A stretch of DNA of 64,000 bases from JAIQFL01 sp035295745 (lineage in GTDB: Bacteria; Acidobacteriota; Terriglobia; Bryobacterales; Bryobacteraceae): the NCBI GenBank assembly GCA_035295745.1, contig DATGIL010000023.1, positions 310,001-374,000 on the forward strand. The letters are read 5' to 3'. The notes below the pieces were generated by a model that saw only the letters and a program-made list of their open reading frames with translations, searched no databases and was not told the origin of the DNA. Both the position numbers and the translations under genes were made by a program. Positions 45,860 to 55,068 of the stretch are shown here, in pieces (the stretch's first letter is position 1; each line of letters begins with the position of its first letter).

Positions 45860-46309
45860 CTACGCGATGCGCAACAGCGCGACCTTATGGCCGTCGCGCA
45901 CCAGAGCCCTGGCGAGAGTTTCTTCCTGCGTACGCCACAGGTGTTTTCTGGTGCCGAGCAGCACCGTGGAACGGTCGCTGAGGACATGACGGAACCCGTC
46001 TTCGCGGCTTCGCGCCAGGACCACCTGAGATTCCACCGAGTAGGGGCAGGTGGCGGCGAGTTCCATCAACTGCTGGACCAGGTGCGCATGCACGGAGGCT
46101 TGACACTCGAACTGCGCCGGATACGGTACCGTGTGAATCGCCACCAGCATGACCTTGGCATTCAGACCCGCCATCAGACCGACAGCCTTGCGGAGAACGG
46201 CTTCCGTAAGGGACCGGTCCGTGTAGGGGACGACGATTTCCAGGTCTTCTCGAATGCCCGAGGCATCCAGAGTGCCTGGGTCGACACGCAACTCACCGCG
46301 TACATCCAT
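45860..46309 (-). CDS. UspA-like protein, first gene of the kdp cluster
   Basis: 149 residues with a universal-stress-protein fold: EDLEIVVPYTDRSLTEAVLRKAVGLMAGLNAKVMLVAIHTVPYP, and later SRSTVLLGTRKHLWRTQEETLARALV. The nucleotide-binding GxxG...GS motif of ATP-binding Usp proteins is not clearly present. KdpD sensors contain a Usp domain; here a separate Usp-like protein starts the cluster, 9 bases ahead of the microprotein, and no kdpD or kdpE follows. It may sense potassium or energy state for the transporter (inference). Confidence 0.8.
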   Translation of the reverse strand: MDVRGELRVDPGTLDASGIREDLEIVVPYTDRSLTEAVLRKAVGLMAGLNAKVMLVAIHTVPYPAQFECQASVHAHLVQQLMELAATCPYSVESQVVLARSREDGFRHVLSDRSTVLLGTRKHLWRTQEETLARALVRDGHKVALLRIA

Positions 46310-46330
46310 GTCTCTAGATTAGGAATGGTG
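46310..46330 (-). promoter_or_regulatory. Candidate kdp-cluster promoter with no leader
   Basis: TAATCT (46321-46316 on the minus strand) ends six bases before the ATG of the Usp gene at 46309, so the transcript should begin at or next to the start codon. No good -35 stands at 17 bases; instead TTTACGACTTCCTTATG lies upstream, which resembles the T-rich direct repeats bound by KdpE. Activator-dependent initiation would fit. Confidence 0.4.
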
Positions 46331-46603
46331 GCATAAGGAAGTCGTAAAGAAAGCATCAGGAATGGGTTAGGTAGAGCACGGGAGAACTCTTGAGCGCGCT
46401 CGGATGGATGGCCTGTACACGCCGGCAAATCGTGGAGTGATATGAATTTTCGGCGCGACTTACCGGAAATGCGGTGCGACTCTCTATTTGGAGCCCCCGT
46501 CTGACCGCTAACCCCCGGACGGGCCTCTCAGTGTACAACAGCGACAACAGCCTTGGATCGTCCACACACTGTTCAGGCTGTTCAGTGGTAACGTCATTAG
46601 GGT

Positions 46604-48058
46604 ATGGGCCCGCTGATCATGACGCCGGAGGAGGCAGGGCAGCCGACGGCCAACTCGCGTCCGGCCCTCCGACTACTGATTCCGCTGATGATGCTCTTGC
46701 CGCTCCCGCCCAGCATGCAAGCAGGTTTCATAAAAGAGTGGCAATTGCAGGAGACCGCATCGGCCGACGTCCTGGTCACGGGGCGCATCCTCGACGTGCA
46801 TAGGAATGAGCGCGTATCGGAGGATCGGGTCTCGTGGCAGGCTGAAACCTGGGACATGACTGCGGACGTCGAGGTGCTCCGCTCCTTCACAGCCGCGGGA
46901 TTGAAGGTTTCCTCTCATCAGATCGAGGTGCACTTTCTATCCTATGGACCGACCGTGACACAGTTCGTCAACGGACATCCGCCTCCGCTGCCTGATATCA
47001 AGCGGGGCGAGATCCGCATCCTGCCTTTGCGTAGGAACTGGAATCCCGCGTCGGAGCCGTGGCAACTCATGGCGGATTCCGGTGTGAACCTCACGATCCC
47101 CGTGCGGGCGGAAACAACTGGCGAACCACTCTCGCCATCGGCGCGGGTGTTCCTGATCCGCGAACTCGCCAACACGCTGAGCGGAGCCACGCCGGGCGAA
47201 ATCGGCGCGCTCAGCGGTTATCTGTCGCGCCAGATGGAAGACCTTTCCGGAGAACTGATGCCCCTGCTCGAAGCGGCAATCGGTGGCGACCGGCAACGCT
47301 GGGCCGAAATTGCCGCAAGCCTTCACGCCGCGCAGGGCATTCCGCGCCCCTCCGTGGCTGATCTCTTCGTAGCGAAGCCTGGAGCACTCGCCGCGCCCGG
47401 CCCTGCGCGGGGCAACCTGCCTCTCCTCCAGGCCGCCCTGCGAAAACTGCAGCCTTCTCGCGAAACCGATGACCTGCTGATCAGAACGTGGATTGCCGAC
47501 GCTCCGTTCAATGCCTGGGGATCGGCCAACTCGCTCGTCGAATATGCTGACAACCCGGTGATCGCAGAGACCCTTGGACCCGCTCTGCGGAATGACGTGC
47601 GCGGCTCGTCGTATATTGCGATGGTGCTTGCCGGGCATGGCAACAAGGCGATCCTTCCCGATGCTGTAGCGCGGGCATTCCGGGTCTTAGACGATGCCGA
47701 GGGACTGGGCTCCGACTTCAACGAAGTTCAGGGCGCGGCTGCCCTGCTGCGAGACCATGGAAGCGATCGGGATCTGACACGGCTCGCTACAATCGTGCGG
47801 AAATATCAGACGCTCGACCCGAAGTATTACGGCGTGCTCTGGCAGTACGCTACCGAATCGGAGAACCCGCGCGAGATAGGCGTTCTCGCCGTCGTTCTGG
47901 CCGACCGCCGTATTGCATCCGGCAGCATGCGTTATTGCGATTACGCGCTCGGGGAATTCAACAGGCTAACGAAGGAACCATTCGATATTGCCGCCGCGAG
48001 CATTCCACAACGGGACGCGGCAATCTCTCGCGCTCTGGCATGGATCAAGTCGCACTGA
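46604..48058 (+). CDS. Secreted helical-repeat protein, unknown function
   Basis: 484 residues. A hydrophobic stretch after about 22 residues (LRLLIPLMMLLPLPPSMQAG) is probably a signal peptide with a long n-region, or the true start lies at a later codon. Residues about 40-170 are beta-rich (ADVLVTGRILDVHRN, TADVEVLRSFTAAGLKV); the rest is alpha-helical with HEAT-like repeats. No family was recognised. CTGTTCAG occurs twice in tandem (46569-46585) just before it. The gap 46310-46603 holds otherwise only promoter candidates. Confidence 0.7.
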   Translation: MGPLIMTPEEAGQPTANSRPALRLLIPLMMLLPLPPSMQAGFIKEWQLQETASADVLVTGRILDVHRNERVSEDRVSWQAETWDMTADVEVLRSFTAAGLKVSSHQIEVHFLSYGPTVTQFVNGHPPPLPDIKRGEIRILPLRRNWNPASEPWQLMADSGVNLTIPVRAETTGEPLSPSARVFLIRELANTLSGATPGEIGALSGYLSRQMEDLSGELMPLLEAAIGGDRQRWAEIAASLHAAQGIPRPSVADLFVAKPGALAAPGPARGNLPLLQAALRKLQPSRETDDLLIRTWIADAPFNAWGSANSLVEYADNPVIAETLGPALRNDVRGSSYIAMVLAGHGNKAILPDAVARAFRVLDDAEGLGSDFNEVQGAAALLRDHGSDRDLTRLATIVRKYQTLDPKYYGVLWQYATESENPREIGVLAVVLADRRIASGSMRYCDYALGEFNRLTKEPFDIAAASIPQRDAAISRALAWIKSH

Positions 48059-48237
48059 TCACGTTCCTCGCGCCTCGTTCTTTCTGGATCAGCAATTTTG
48101 CGGACGGGATGATGACATGTCGCGTGGCTCCCACGTCGCAGCGTTTAGGGAATCCCCGCCCAACGGACAAAATTTAGGGGTTCCTGAACATCACACTTGC
48201 GAACTACTTTTACAGCAGGCGATGTTATCCGAACTGC

Positions 48238-49806
48238 TCACTTGATGAGCGGCGCGTTTGCCTCTAACTCCTTCAGCTTCTCTTTGGCGTTTGCGTTCGT
48301 CGGGTCCTTTTCGAGCGACTTCGCATAACTTTCAATCGCCAACTGCTTTTGCCCTGATTTCATGTACGCTTCGCCCAGGCTGTCGAACGCATTACTGGAC
48401 TCGGGGTAGATCTGCACGTTTAGCTTGAACAGATCGAGTGCCTCGGACAGATGGTTGTCTGCCATGAGATCGTAGGCCCATGAATTGACGGTTGCCTCAT
48501 CAAGCCTGAAGTTGGGGTTTTCCTTCCGCATCGCCGCGTAGGCATCGGGGGCGTGACTGAAACCCTGGCGGCCCAACACAGAGCGGAAAGCATCTAACGA
48601 TCCCGGCAGGCCCTTTGCCGGGCGGTACTCTACCGACATGAAGTGCTTGGGCACTCCATTCTCGGCAGGCGTTTTCTTGAGGTAAGCCATCGCCGACGCT
48701 TCGTGCTTGAGGTACGCATCCAGAAATTGGAGCGTGTAACGCGCCATCCACGCATATCCGGAGATGCCATCCTCGCGTTCGTAATCGCCTTTGTGGTTGT
48801 CTCGAAAGCCCTTCCACACATCCTCGTTGCGCTGATACATGGAGCTAAACTCGGTGTGGACGAGCCCAAACATGTGCGCCGTAACGAGATCTCCGTGCGT
48901 CCATGAATTCAAAATACTCGGGCCTTCGTTCCTGGCAGCATCGGTGAGGTGGCGCGCCTGGTCCTCGAGCGTGATCTCCCCCTGTGCGAAGTAGAGCAGA
49001 GGAATCGACATTTGCTCCGGGTGAACGTCGCCCGCCTGCTTCACCAACCCAGGGGAGTAACGCATGCTTCCGTCGAGAGCCACCAGGGCGTGGATGCGAT
49101 TGTCGCGAGCTGCGGCGAAGAGATTGGAGAGTCCGCCCCAACTGAATCCGGCCACGGCAACGCCGGCCATGTTCGTGTTTGACAGCGTTTGAGCGTAGCC
49201 GATCAGGTACGAGATATCGCCAGCCTGGGCGTTGATTCCCGCCACGTCTGAAGTCATCGCCCGGCTGGTCGCTCCCATATTTGGGCTTGCCAGGACAACA
49301 TAGCCGTGGCTGGCGAGACTCTCGCAAAGATCGGCGTTCTCCCATGCCCAGGACGAAAAACTGGGAGCATAGATGATCACCGGAAAGCGTCCAGAGGCCG
49401 CGAGGGCGTCTCGCACGGCCCACAGAGGCGTCGTCAGGGCAGGCTTCATTCCGCGGTTCCATTCCTTCGCATCGGACGGCATCTTTGGCGCGCCGAAGCT
49501 GGTCTCGGTCGCGGCCAAATCGACATAATCGGCGACCGACATCGGTTTGCCGGCGCTCTTCTGGGCGGGATACCAGATCAGCGTCTGCAAGGGACGGGCG
49601 CGCTCGCCCAAATAAGGCTTGCCGAGCTGATCCGTCGACGGTCTATAAACGCGTGAGTAGTCGTACTGCTCCACAACCTTTAATCCCACCTGGTAGGGCC
49701 CGGGCTCTTCCGTGAACTGAAAGATAGGCGCAGTCTGGGCGGATGTGACGGTTGCACCAGTCAAGGCAACGACGAGAGAGGCAAATACGCAGGCCTGTAA
49801 ACGCAT
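48238..49806 (-). CDS. Secreted alpha/beta hydrolase with C-terminal TPR repeats
   Basis: 522 residues with a signal peptide (VFASLVVALTGATVTSAQ). Residues about 60-400 are a dienelactone-hydrolase/PAF-AH-like fold with nucleophile S222 in AGFSWGGLS; the catalytic Asp and His cannot be assigned surely. The last about 70 residues (LDLFKLNVQIYPESSNAFDSL, AYMKSGQKQLAIESYAKSLEK) are two tetratricopeptide repeats. Likely a periplasmic esterase or amidase. The space 48059-48237 toward the next gene holds nothing I can name. Confidence 0.85.
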   Translation of the reverse strand: MRLQACVFASLVVALTGATVTSAQTAPIFQFTEEPGPYQVGLKVVEQYDYSRVYRPSTDQLGKPYLGERARPLQTLIWYPAQKSAGKPMSVADYVDLAATETSFGAPKMPSDAKEWNRGMKPALTTPLWAVRDALAASGRFPVIIYAPSFSSWAWENADLCESLASHGYVVLASPNMGATSRAMTSDVAGINAQAGDISYLIGYAQTLSNTNMAGVAVAGFSWGGLSNLFAAARDNRIHALVALDGSMRYSPGLVKQAGDVHPEQMSIPLLYFAQGEITLEDQARHLTDAARNEGPSILNSWTHGDLVTAHMFGLVHTEFSSMYQRNEDVWKGFRDNHKGDYEREDGISGYAWMARYTLQFLDAYLKHEASAMAYLKKTPAENGVPKHFMSVEYRPAKGLPGSLDAFRSVLGRQGFSHAPDAYAAMRKENPNFRLDEATVNSWAYDLMADNHLSEALDLFKLNVQIYPESSNAFDSLGEAYMKSGQKQLAIESYAKSLEKDPTNANAKEKLKELEANAPLIK

Positions 49807-50332
49807 CGAGTATGCTCCATCGGCAGTTTAGCAGTTTAAGGTCTGGTTATGGACGGTTGGACTTGGGGGCCAAGTGAGGCCGCTCGGCCCGTCTTCTTTG
49901 TCGGCGGTTCCTGGTGGATGGTCAACGACGGCAAACCCTTGCCGTCTGCCGATCCTGGGTACAACGCCCGGCACCCAATGGAGGTTCTGTTTGCCGCAAG
50001 ACTCCCTCCGTTTCTCCCGATTGGGCAGAAACCAGTCACGTCCTCTGCCGAAATCTAATCGTCGTTGCCACAACTCCTTCGACGCTCTTCCCTCGGCGGG
50101 CCGGCAAAATCTCGGACTACTGAGGCGCAAATAATCCTGTGCGGGGTCCCCATGGCAGCGGCCTGAACTTCATCCACGGACGCGAGTCCTTCCTTATCTT
50201 CAGCTTGGTATCCGGACCAAGTCCGGCCCGCGAATCACCGATCACCGCGGTTTTGTTGTTGTTGAAGGTAGAACCTCGGAATTCGCATGGTACTGCAAGG
50301 AGCCCGCGGAGTCCGATCATAGCCGAGAACGG

Positions 50333-50566
50333 ATGATGCTGGCTACCTTCGCGGGGTGTTATGCCCAGAACAGGTTTTGCCGAGCCAACGGCTATCCCGC
50401 GTTGGAAGACCCCGCCCGCCATGGCCTCGGCGACTGGTACGAAGCACGACGGATCTCCATAAAGCTGTCAGATACATATCTTGCAGATCAGGGGATCAAA
50501 GCGGCGCACGAATCGATAGACCGGCAATCTGAGACACTTGTCGCCGAAAGATGGCCGATTATTTAA
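50333..50566 (+). CDS. Small open frame of uncertain status
   Basis: 77 codons beginning MMLATFAGCYAQNRFC; the helical second half (DTYLADQGIKAAHESIDRQSETL) looks protein-like. There is no family match by eye and no clear ribosome-binding site. It could be a small gene of the accessory segment or a remnant. Confidence 0.25.
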   Translation: MMLATFAGCYAQNRFCRANGYPALEDPARHGLGDWYEARRISIKLSDTYLADQGIKAAHESIDRQSETLVAERWPII

Positions 50567-50730
50567 ACTGTGGCGGAGGCTCTCCTCGCGAAAGACTGGG
50601 AACCTGTCAAGCCCTTAAGAGCGGCGGCCGCTGGGCAAGCGGTGAACTGGCCAAGTACCTGATTGGTGATGAGGTTGGCAACATTGTTGCGCGTTTCGGG
50701 ATAACTGCTACTCGCGTTCAGGACTGCTAA
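50551..50730 (+). CDS. Small open frame overlapping the previous one
   Basis: 59 codons beginning MADYLNCGGGSPRERLG; the second half (GELAKYLIGDEVGNIVARFG) looks protein-like and helical. It overlaps the end of the frame at 50333-50566 by 16 bases in another frame. It is followed 95 bases later by the FRG gene. Unrecognised; could be a remnant. Confidence 0.25.
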   Translation: MADYLNCGGGSPRERLGTCQALKSGGRWASGELAKYLIGDEVGNIVARFGITATRVQDC

Positions 50731-50824
50731 AGGTAGCGGCATTGGATGCTGGCGGCCTTGAAAATGGTACGGCGCTTCTACGAGCGTGAAACACAGTGGG
50801 GTAATGTCGCTAAAATGAATCGGC

Positions 50825-51697
50825 ATGTTCTGCAGATCGAAACACCGGGAGAAAAAAGTCACCTCGCTGCAGGGTTATATCGGCGAGATATCGAGTATCC
50901 GCGAAGAGTGGTTGGCAAATCCTGACGATGAGCTATGGTTCCGGGGTGAAGACGACAAGCACCGGGACACGACCCTCCTGCCGGAGCTCTATCGCACGGA
51001 TAAGCCTACGGACAAAGTGCTAGAGATGGAAAGCCGCCTGTTCGATGAGTTCAAGCGGTGCGGCGTACAATATTCCGAGTTCAACACCGAGGACCAATGG
51101 AACTGGTATTACGCCATGCAGCATTACAGCGGGCCGACACGGCTCCTTGACTGGTCGGATGGGTCACTCATGGCCGCGCACTTCAGCATGCGCTCTAAGG
51201 TGGGCACGCGTGACCTCGAAAATGACTCCGCAGTTTATGTGCTGGACCCGCACTGGCTGGTCGAACTTATTGACGAATTGCCAGCGGCGAAGAAACGTCG
51301 GGAGATCTGGGACAAGAAGCCGAAAACCGGACAGATTGACGAGGATGACCGCGACGGGGAGTATGAGAACCTCTGGCTACCGGGGGCGAAGGAGGACTTC
51401 GATGAAGACCCATTACCTGAGCACCCCTTCTTGCTCGACACGGAACAGATAACCCGGCGCGTGGCGTCCCAGCGCAGCCGGTTCATGGTGTTCGGCGCCG
51501 ACCGCGAGTTCCTGCGAAAGCTCGCGCAGGATGAAGATGCCAGAATTCGGCGACTCGTTTTTCCCGGCAGATCCATTCCGAAGATCCAGGCTGATATCCG
51601 CGATTGCGGCGTTACGGAATCGGTAATCTTCCCCGACCTTGATGGCGTAGGCCGGGAAACCAGACAGCGGTGGCAGCAGTTTAAGGTTAGAGCGTAG
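50825..51697 (+). CDS. FRG-domain protein
   Basis: 290 residues. The FRG domain spans about residues 15-250: ELWFRGEDDKHRDTTLLPELYR at the start, QHYSGPTRLLDW at 99-110 (the hallmark with F/W-R-G-like triad residues) and SVIFPDLDGVGRET near the end. FRG domains are named for a conserved Phe-Arg-Gly motif, seen here as WFRGE. They occur in predicted phage-defence and toxin loci; biochemical activity is not settled. The gene precedes trlF-like DNA by 58 bases on the same strand, which suggests co-expression. The ATG at 50825 has no strong ribosome-binding site. Confidence 0.88.
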   Translation: MFCRSKHREKKVTSLQGYIGEISSIREEWLANPDDELWFRGEDDKHRDTTLLPELYRTDKPTDKVLEMESRLFDEFKRCGVQYSEFNTEDQWNWYYAMQHYSGPTRLLDWSDGSLMAAHFSMRSKVGTRDLENDSAVYVLDPHWLVELIDELPAAKKRREIWDKKPKTGQIDEDDRDGEYENLWLPGAKEDFDEDPLPEHPFLLDTEQITRRVASQRSRFMVFGADREFLRKLAQDEDARIRRLVFPGRSIPKIQADIRDCGVTESVIFPDLDGVGRETRQRWQQFKVRA

Positions 51698-51755
51698 GCC
51701 CCTTCGAAGATGTCTATGGTTGGCCTGAGATTGAAATCGAATACAATTCTGGAGG

Positions 51756-54734
51756 ATGGGCATCTGGAACGAATCGGGCTCGCATTGGCATAGGTGGGAC
51801 CCACATCTGCACGCGCCAGGAACGCAACTGGCAGACGGTTTCGGCGGAAATTGGGAAGAGTATCTGACGAAGATCGAGACGTCTTCTCCACGAATCCGGG
51901 CGCTTGGGGTGACGGATTACTTCTGCATCGGAACCTACCGGAAGGCAAGAGAATACAAGGCCGCTGGGCGGATGCCGGAAGTCGAGTTGCTGTTTCCAAA
52001 CGTGGAGATCCGGCTGGACATCAAGACCGACAAGGCGCGGGCGATCAATATGCACCTATTGTTCTCGCCCGACGATCCGAATCACGAGAAAGAGATAGAG
52101 CGGCTACTCGGGCAGCTTCAATTCGAGTTCAAGGAACGGACCTATTCCTGCACTGCATCGCACCTGGTAGACCTGGGCAAGGCGTTCAATCCGGCAGTTA
52201 CCGATGGTGCAGCAGCCCAGCGGGTAGGCACGAATCAGTTCAAGACCACGCTGACCGAAATGCGGCGGCTGTTCCGGAATGAGAAGTGGCTTAGGAACAA
52301 TTGCCTGGTGGCCGTTGCCGGAAGCTCGAATGATGGCACGTCGGGGCTTCAGGCCGACGATTCCTACGCGGCAACACGGAAGGAGATCGAGCGCTTCGCC
52401 AATATCATCTTCGCCAGCACGCCGAAACAGCGGGAATTCTGGCTGGGAAAATTGCCGTCCGCATCAAAAGAGTTCATCGAGGAGCACTATGGGGCGCTGA
52501 AGCCGTGCCTGCATGGCTCAGACGCACACCGCAACGAGAAAGTCGGCGCACCGGAATGCGACCGATACTGCTGGCTCTACGGAGATCTGGCATTCGAAAC
52601 CGTTCGCCAAGCCGTGATAGAGCCGGAGCACCGGGTAGCGATAGGACTGCAGACACCGCCGGAACCCTTGGCATCGGAGATTATCCGGAAGGTGACCGTC
52701 AGCGATGCGCCCTGGCTGGCGAGGTCAGTGCAGGAGTTCAACAGCGGGCTCGTGACCATCATCGGTGCGCGAGGCTCTGGAAAGACCGCGCTGATGGATT
52801 TCCTCGCGGCGGGTACGGGTGCGTTCAACGCTGCTCCGAGCGATTCGTCGTTTCTTCAGCGTGCGTCGAAGCCAGTAAACCTGCTCGGCAGTACCGAATC
52901 GTTGCTGACCTGGGGCAACAATGCAACGTCGAGTGTGGGCTTGAGTGATGTCGTGCGGGGATATGGGCGCGATCAGGCGTATGTGCGCTACCTGTCCCAG
53001 CAATTCGTGGAGAAGCTCTGTTCATCCGCCGGCCTTGCGACGGAACTCCGGCAGGAGATGGAACGGGTAGTGTTCGACTCCACGGCGCAGCAGGACAGGT
53101 TCGAAACCGATAATTTCGACGATCTTGCCGCCGCTCTCCTACAACCGATTACTGAGACGCGCGCGGAGCTGGAGGAGTCGATTCACGGCATTGGCCTGGA
53201 AATAGTCCGGGAAGAAAAGCTGCGGGACGAGCTGCCGCAGCACGAGAAAGCCGCGAAAGACACGGCAACCGCGATTACGGGCATCCAGAAGGAATTGCAG
53301 AACCTGCTCCCGAAGGAAAGCGCGCGGCACGCCAAGGCTCTGGCGGATCTCGAAACCTTGTGTTCCCAGGCGGAACTGAAAATTGAGGCCATCCGAAAGC
53401 GACGGAAATTGCTCGATGATTTGGGCCTGGATGTCCGGCAAATCCGGCAGGTGCGCGAGCCCAGCCGCTTCCGCGACATGCAGACGCGGTTCATGGCCAC
53501 CGGCCTCACGTCGCAGGAATGGGCAAACTTCGGGATGAGATTCGCCGGAAACGTAGATGTTGTCTTGGACCAGGCGACAAAGACCGTGGATCAGGCGATT
53601 CTCTTCGCTATCGAAGGTGATCCCACGGCGCAGGTGAATTTCCAGACGCCGCCGAACGCTACCTGGCCGTTAAACCGCCTGCGCGCGGCACGGGATGAGA
53701 AGAAGAAGATGGTCGGCATTGACGCCGAGCGCCAGAAAAAATATGACGAACTGCAAAAAACGCTTCAACGCCTTGAAGCCGCGCTGCGCAAGCTGGAAAC
53801 CGATATTACGCAGGCGAAAGGCGCGGCCGATCGCAGGAAGTCGTTGATGGAGCGCCGCCGGCAGGAATACACGCAAGCCTTCCGCACGATTGTCGAAGAA
53901 GAAGAAATTCTGAAAAAACTGTATTTCCCCCTGCGGACTACGCTGAAATCCTCTGGCGGGACGCTCGCGAAGCTCGCCTTCGTCGTGGAGCGGATGGTGG
54001 ATATCGACAAGTGGGTGGATGCCGGGGAAAGTCTGATGGATTTGCGGCTTGATTCGGTGTTCCGGGGCCGTGGCTCACTCGGTGAAAAAGCACGGCAATA
54101 CCTATTATCGCCGTGGAAAACTGGAACGCCCGATGTGGTAGATGATGCCATGGAGAGGTTCCGGGACGATCTTCTTGAGCAGGTAAAAGCAGCCCAGCCT
54201 ACGAATGTCGATCCGCAGGAGCGGCGGGAATGGCCGCAAAGGGTGGCGAGCTGGCTTTACGATATAAGCCACATTCAGGTTCGCTACAGCATTGTTTATG
54301 ACGGGATTCCCGTGGAGCGGTTGTCTCCGGGAACCCGAGGAATCGTACTGCTACTGCTCTACCTCGCCGTCGACACGCATGATCCACGCCCGCTGTTAAT
54401 TGACCAGCCAGAGGAAAACCTTGATCCGCAATCTGTATTTGACGAGCTGGTGCCGCATTTCAGGAGTGCGCGCAAACGGAGGCAGGTCATTGTGGTCACA
54501 CACAACGCCAATCTGGTGGTCAACACAGACGCCGATCAGATCATCATCGCCACTTCGACTCGGCAGACAGAGGGTGGATTGCCGTTGATTTCGTATGAAA
54601 GCGGCTCGCTGGAAAACCCGAAAGTGAGAGCGGCGGTGTGCCGTCTGCTGGAGGGCGGCCAGCGTGCATTCCTTGAGCGCGAGCGACATTATCGGCTTAA
54701 TTGGGGCGCGGCAGATGCGGACAGAGAGAAATGA
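51756..54734 (+). CDS. TrlF-type PHP-SMC ATPase
   Basis: 992 residues. The N-terminus holds a PHP phosphoesterase domain (RWDPHLHAPGT with H17 and H19; CLHGSDAH with H253, D256, H258). An ABC/SMC-type ATPase follows: Walker A GARGSGKT at 337-344, two long coiled coils (about 470-580 and 640-720), a signature-like LSPGTRG, and Walker B LLIDQPEENLD at about 880-890 with VVTHNANL as the switch. This split head with coiled coil is as in RecF/Rad50-type proteins. Such PHP-SMC proteins are found in predicted anti-phage neighbourhoods. GGAGG touches the ATG directly, so the start may be a few codons later. Possible DNA or nucleotide-processing complex with the FRG protein. Confidence 0.9.
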   Translation: MGIWNESGSHWHRWDPHLHAPGTQLADGFGGNWEEYLTKIETSSPRIRALGVTDYFCIGTYRKAREYKAAGRMPEVELLFPNVEIRLDIKTDKARAINMHLLFSPDDPNHEKEIERLLGQLQFEFKERTYSCTASHLVDLGKAFNPAVTDGAAAQRVGTNQFKTTLTEMRRLFRNEKWLRNNCLVAVAGSSNDGTSGLQADDSYAATRKEIERFANIIFASTPKQREFWLGKLPSASKEFIEEHYGALKPCLHGSDAHRNEKVGAPECDRYCWLYGDLAFETVRQAVIEPEHRVAIGLQTPPEPLASEIIRKVTVSDAPWLARSVQEFNSGLVTIIGARGSGKTALMDFLAAGTGAFNAAPSDSSFLQRASKPVNLLGSTESLLTWGNNATSSVGLSDVVRGYGRDQAYVRYLSQQFVEKLCSSAGLATELRQEMERVVFDSTAQQDRFETDNFDDLAAALLQPITETRAELEESIHGIGLEIVREEKLRDELPQHEKAAKDTATAITGIQKELQNLLPKESARHAKALADLETLCSQAELKIEAIRKRRKLLDDLGLDVRQIRQVREPSRFRDMQTRFMATGLTSQEWANFGMRFAGNVDVVLDQATKTVDQAILFAIEGDPTAQVNFQTPPNATWPLNRLRAARDEKKKMVGIDAERQKKYDELQKTLQRLEAALRKLETDITQAKGAADRRKSLMERRRQEYTQAFRTIVEEEEILKKLYFPLRTTLKSSGGTLAKLAFVVERMVDIDKWVDAGESLMDLRLDSVFRGRGSLGEKARQYLLSPWKTGTPDVVDDAMERFRDDLLEQVKAAQPTNVDPQERREWPQRVASWLYDISHIQVRYSIVYDGIPVERLSPGTRGIVLLLLYLAVDTHDPRPLLIDQPEENLDPQSVFDELVPHFRSARKRRQVIVVTHNANLVVNTDADQIIIATSTRQTEGGLPLISYESGSLENPKVRAAVCRLLEGGQRAFLERERHYRLNWGAADADREK

Positions 54735-55068
54735 TCTGAGCTGTAGCTTTCACGAGTCGGTGGTAAAGTCTCGGCATTAATGCGCGCCGTTTGAGAACAC
54801 CTCTTCACGACCAAATGCGTGAAGCCGTCGAGGAGATTGGCGGCGAGCGGCTGGAAGGCTCTAGCCTCGAGGACGAACGGCCAGACCCTGAGTTCAATTC
54901 CAAAGCTGGACGTCAGCGATGCCGATCCGATGTTGACTGACTGGTGGTCAGCCGCCTTTCTTTCAAACCCCAGTCTTCCGATTCCGGCGTGTGCCACCCG
55001 TCCGCGAGGCAAGAGGCGACTTCCTTCGAAATCTGACATACTCACCCAAGCTGCTGATTCAAATGCTA
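54735..55068. other. Gap right of the TrlF gene without a clear gene
   Basis: 334 bases. Short frames exist on both strands but none has a good start, ribosome-binding site or recognised motif. No repeat or RNA structure stands out. It may be decayed accessory DNA. Confidence 0.5.

Larger units (their letters stand above)
49807..50824. other. Gene-poor left flank of the FRG-TrlF segment
   Basis: About 1 kb with no conserved gene. A minus-strand frame (49828-50130) holds GRGRDWFLPNREKR, which matches LRLGRDWFLPNRGE near the start of the 144-residue gene at 55069-55503; the matching bases are at 50018-50040. Two short plus-strand frames (50333-50566 and 50551-50730) are listed apart. The state suggests a decayed or recombined region. 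Confidence 0.5.

Noticed and set aside
46496..46523. CCCGTC...GACGGG inverted repeat in the kdp upstream region
   Set aside because: Only six base pairs with a 16-base loop; not enough for a terminator or a riboswitch, and no c-di-AMP riboswitch core was seen.
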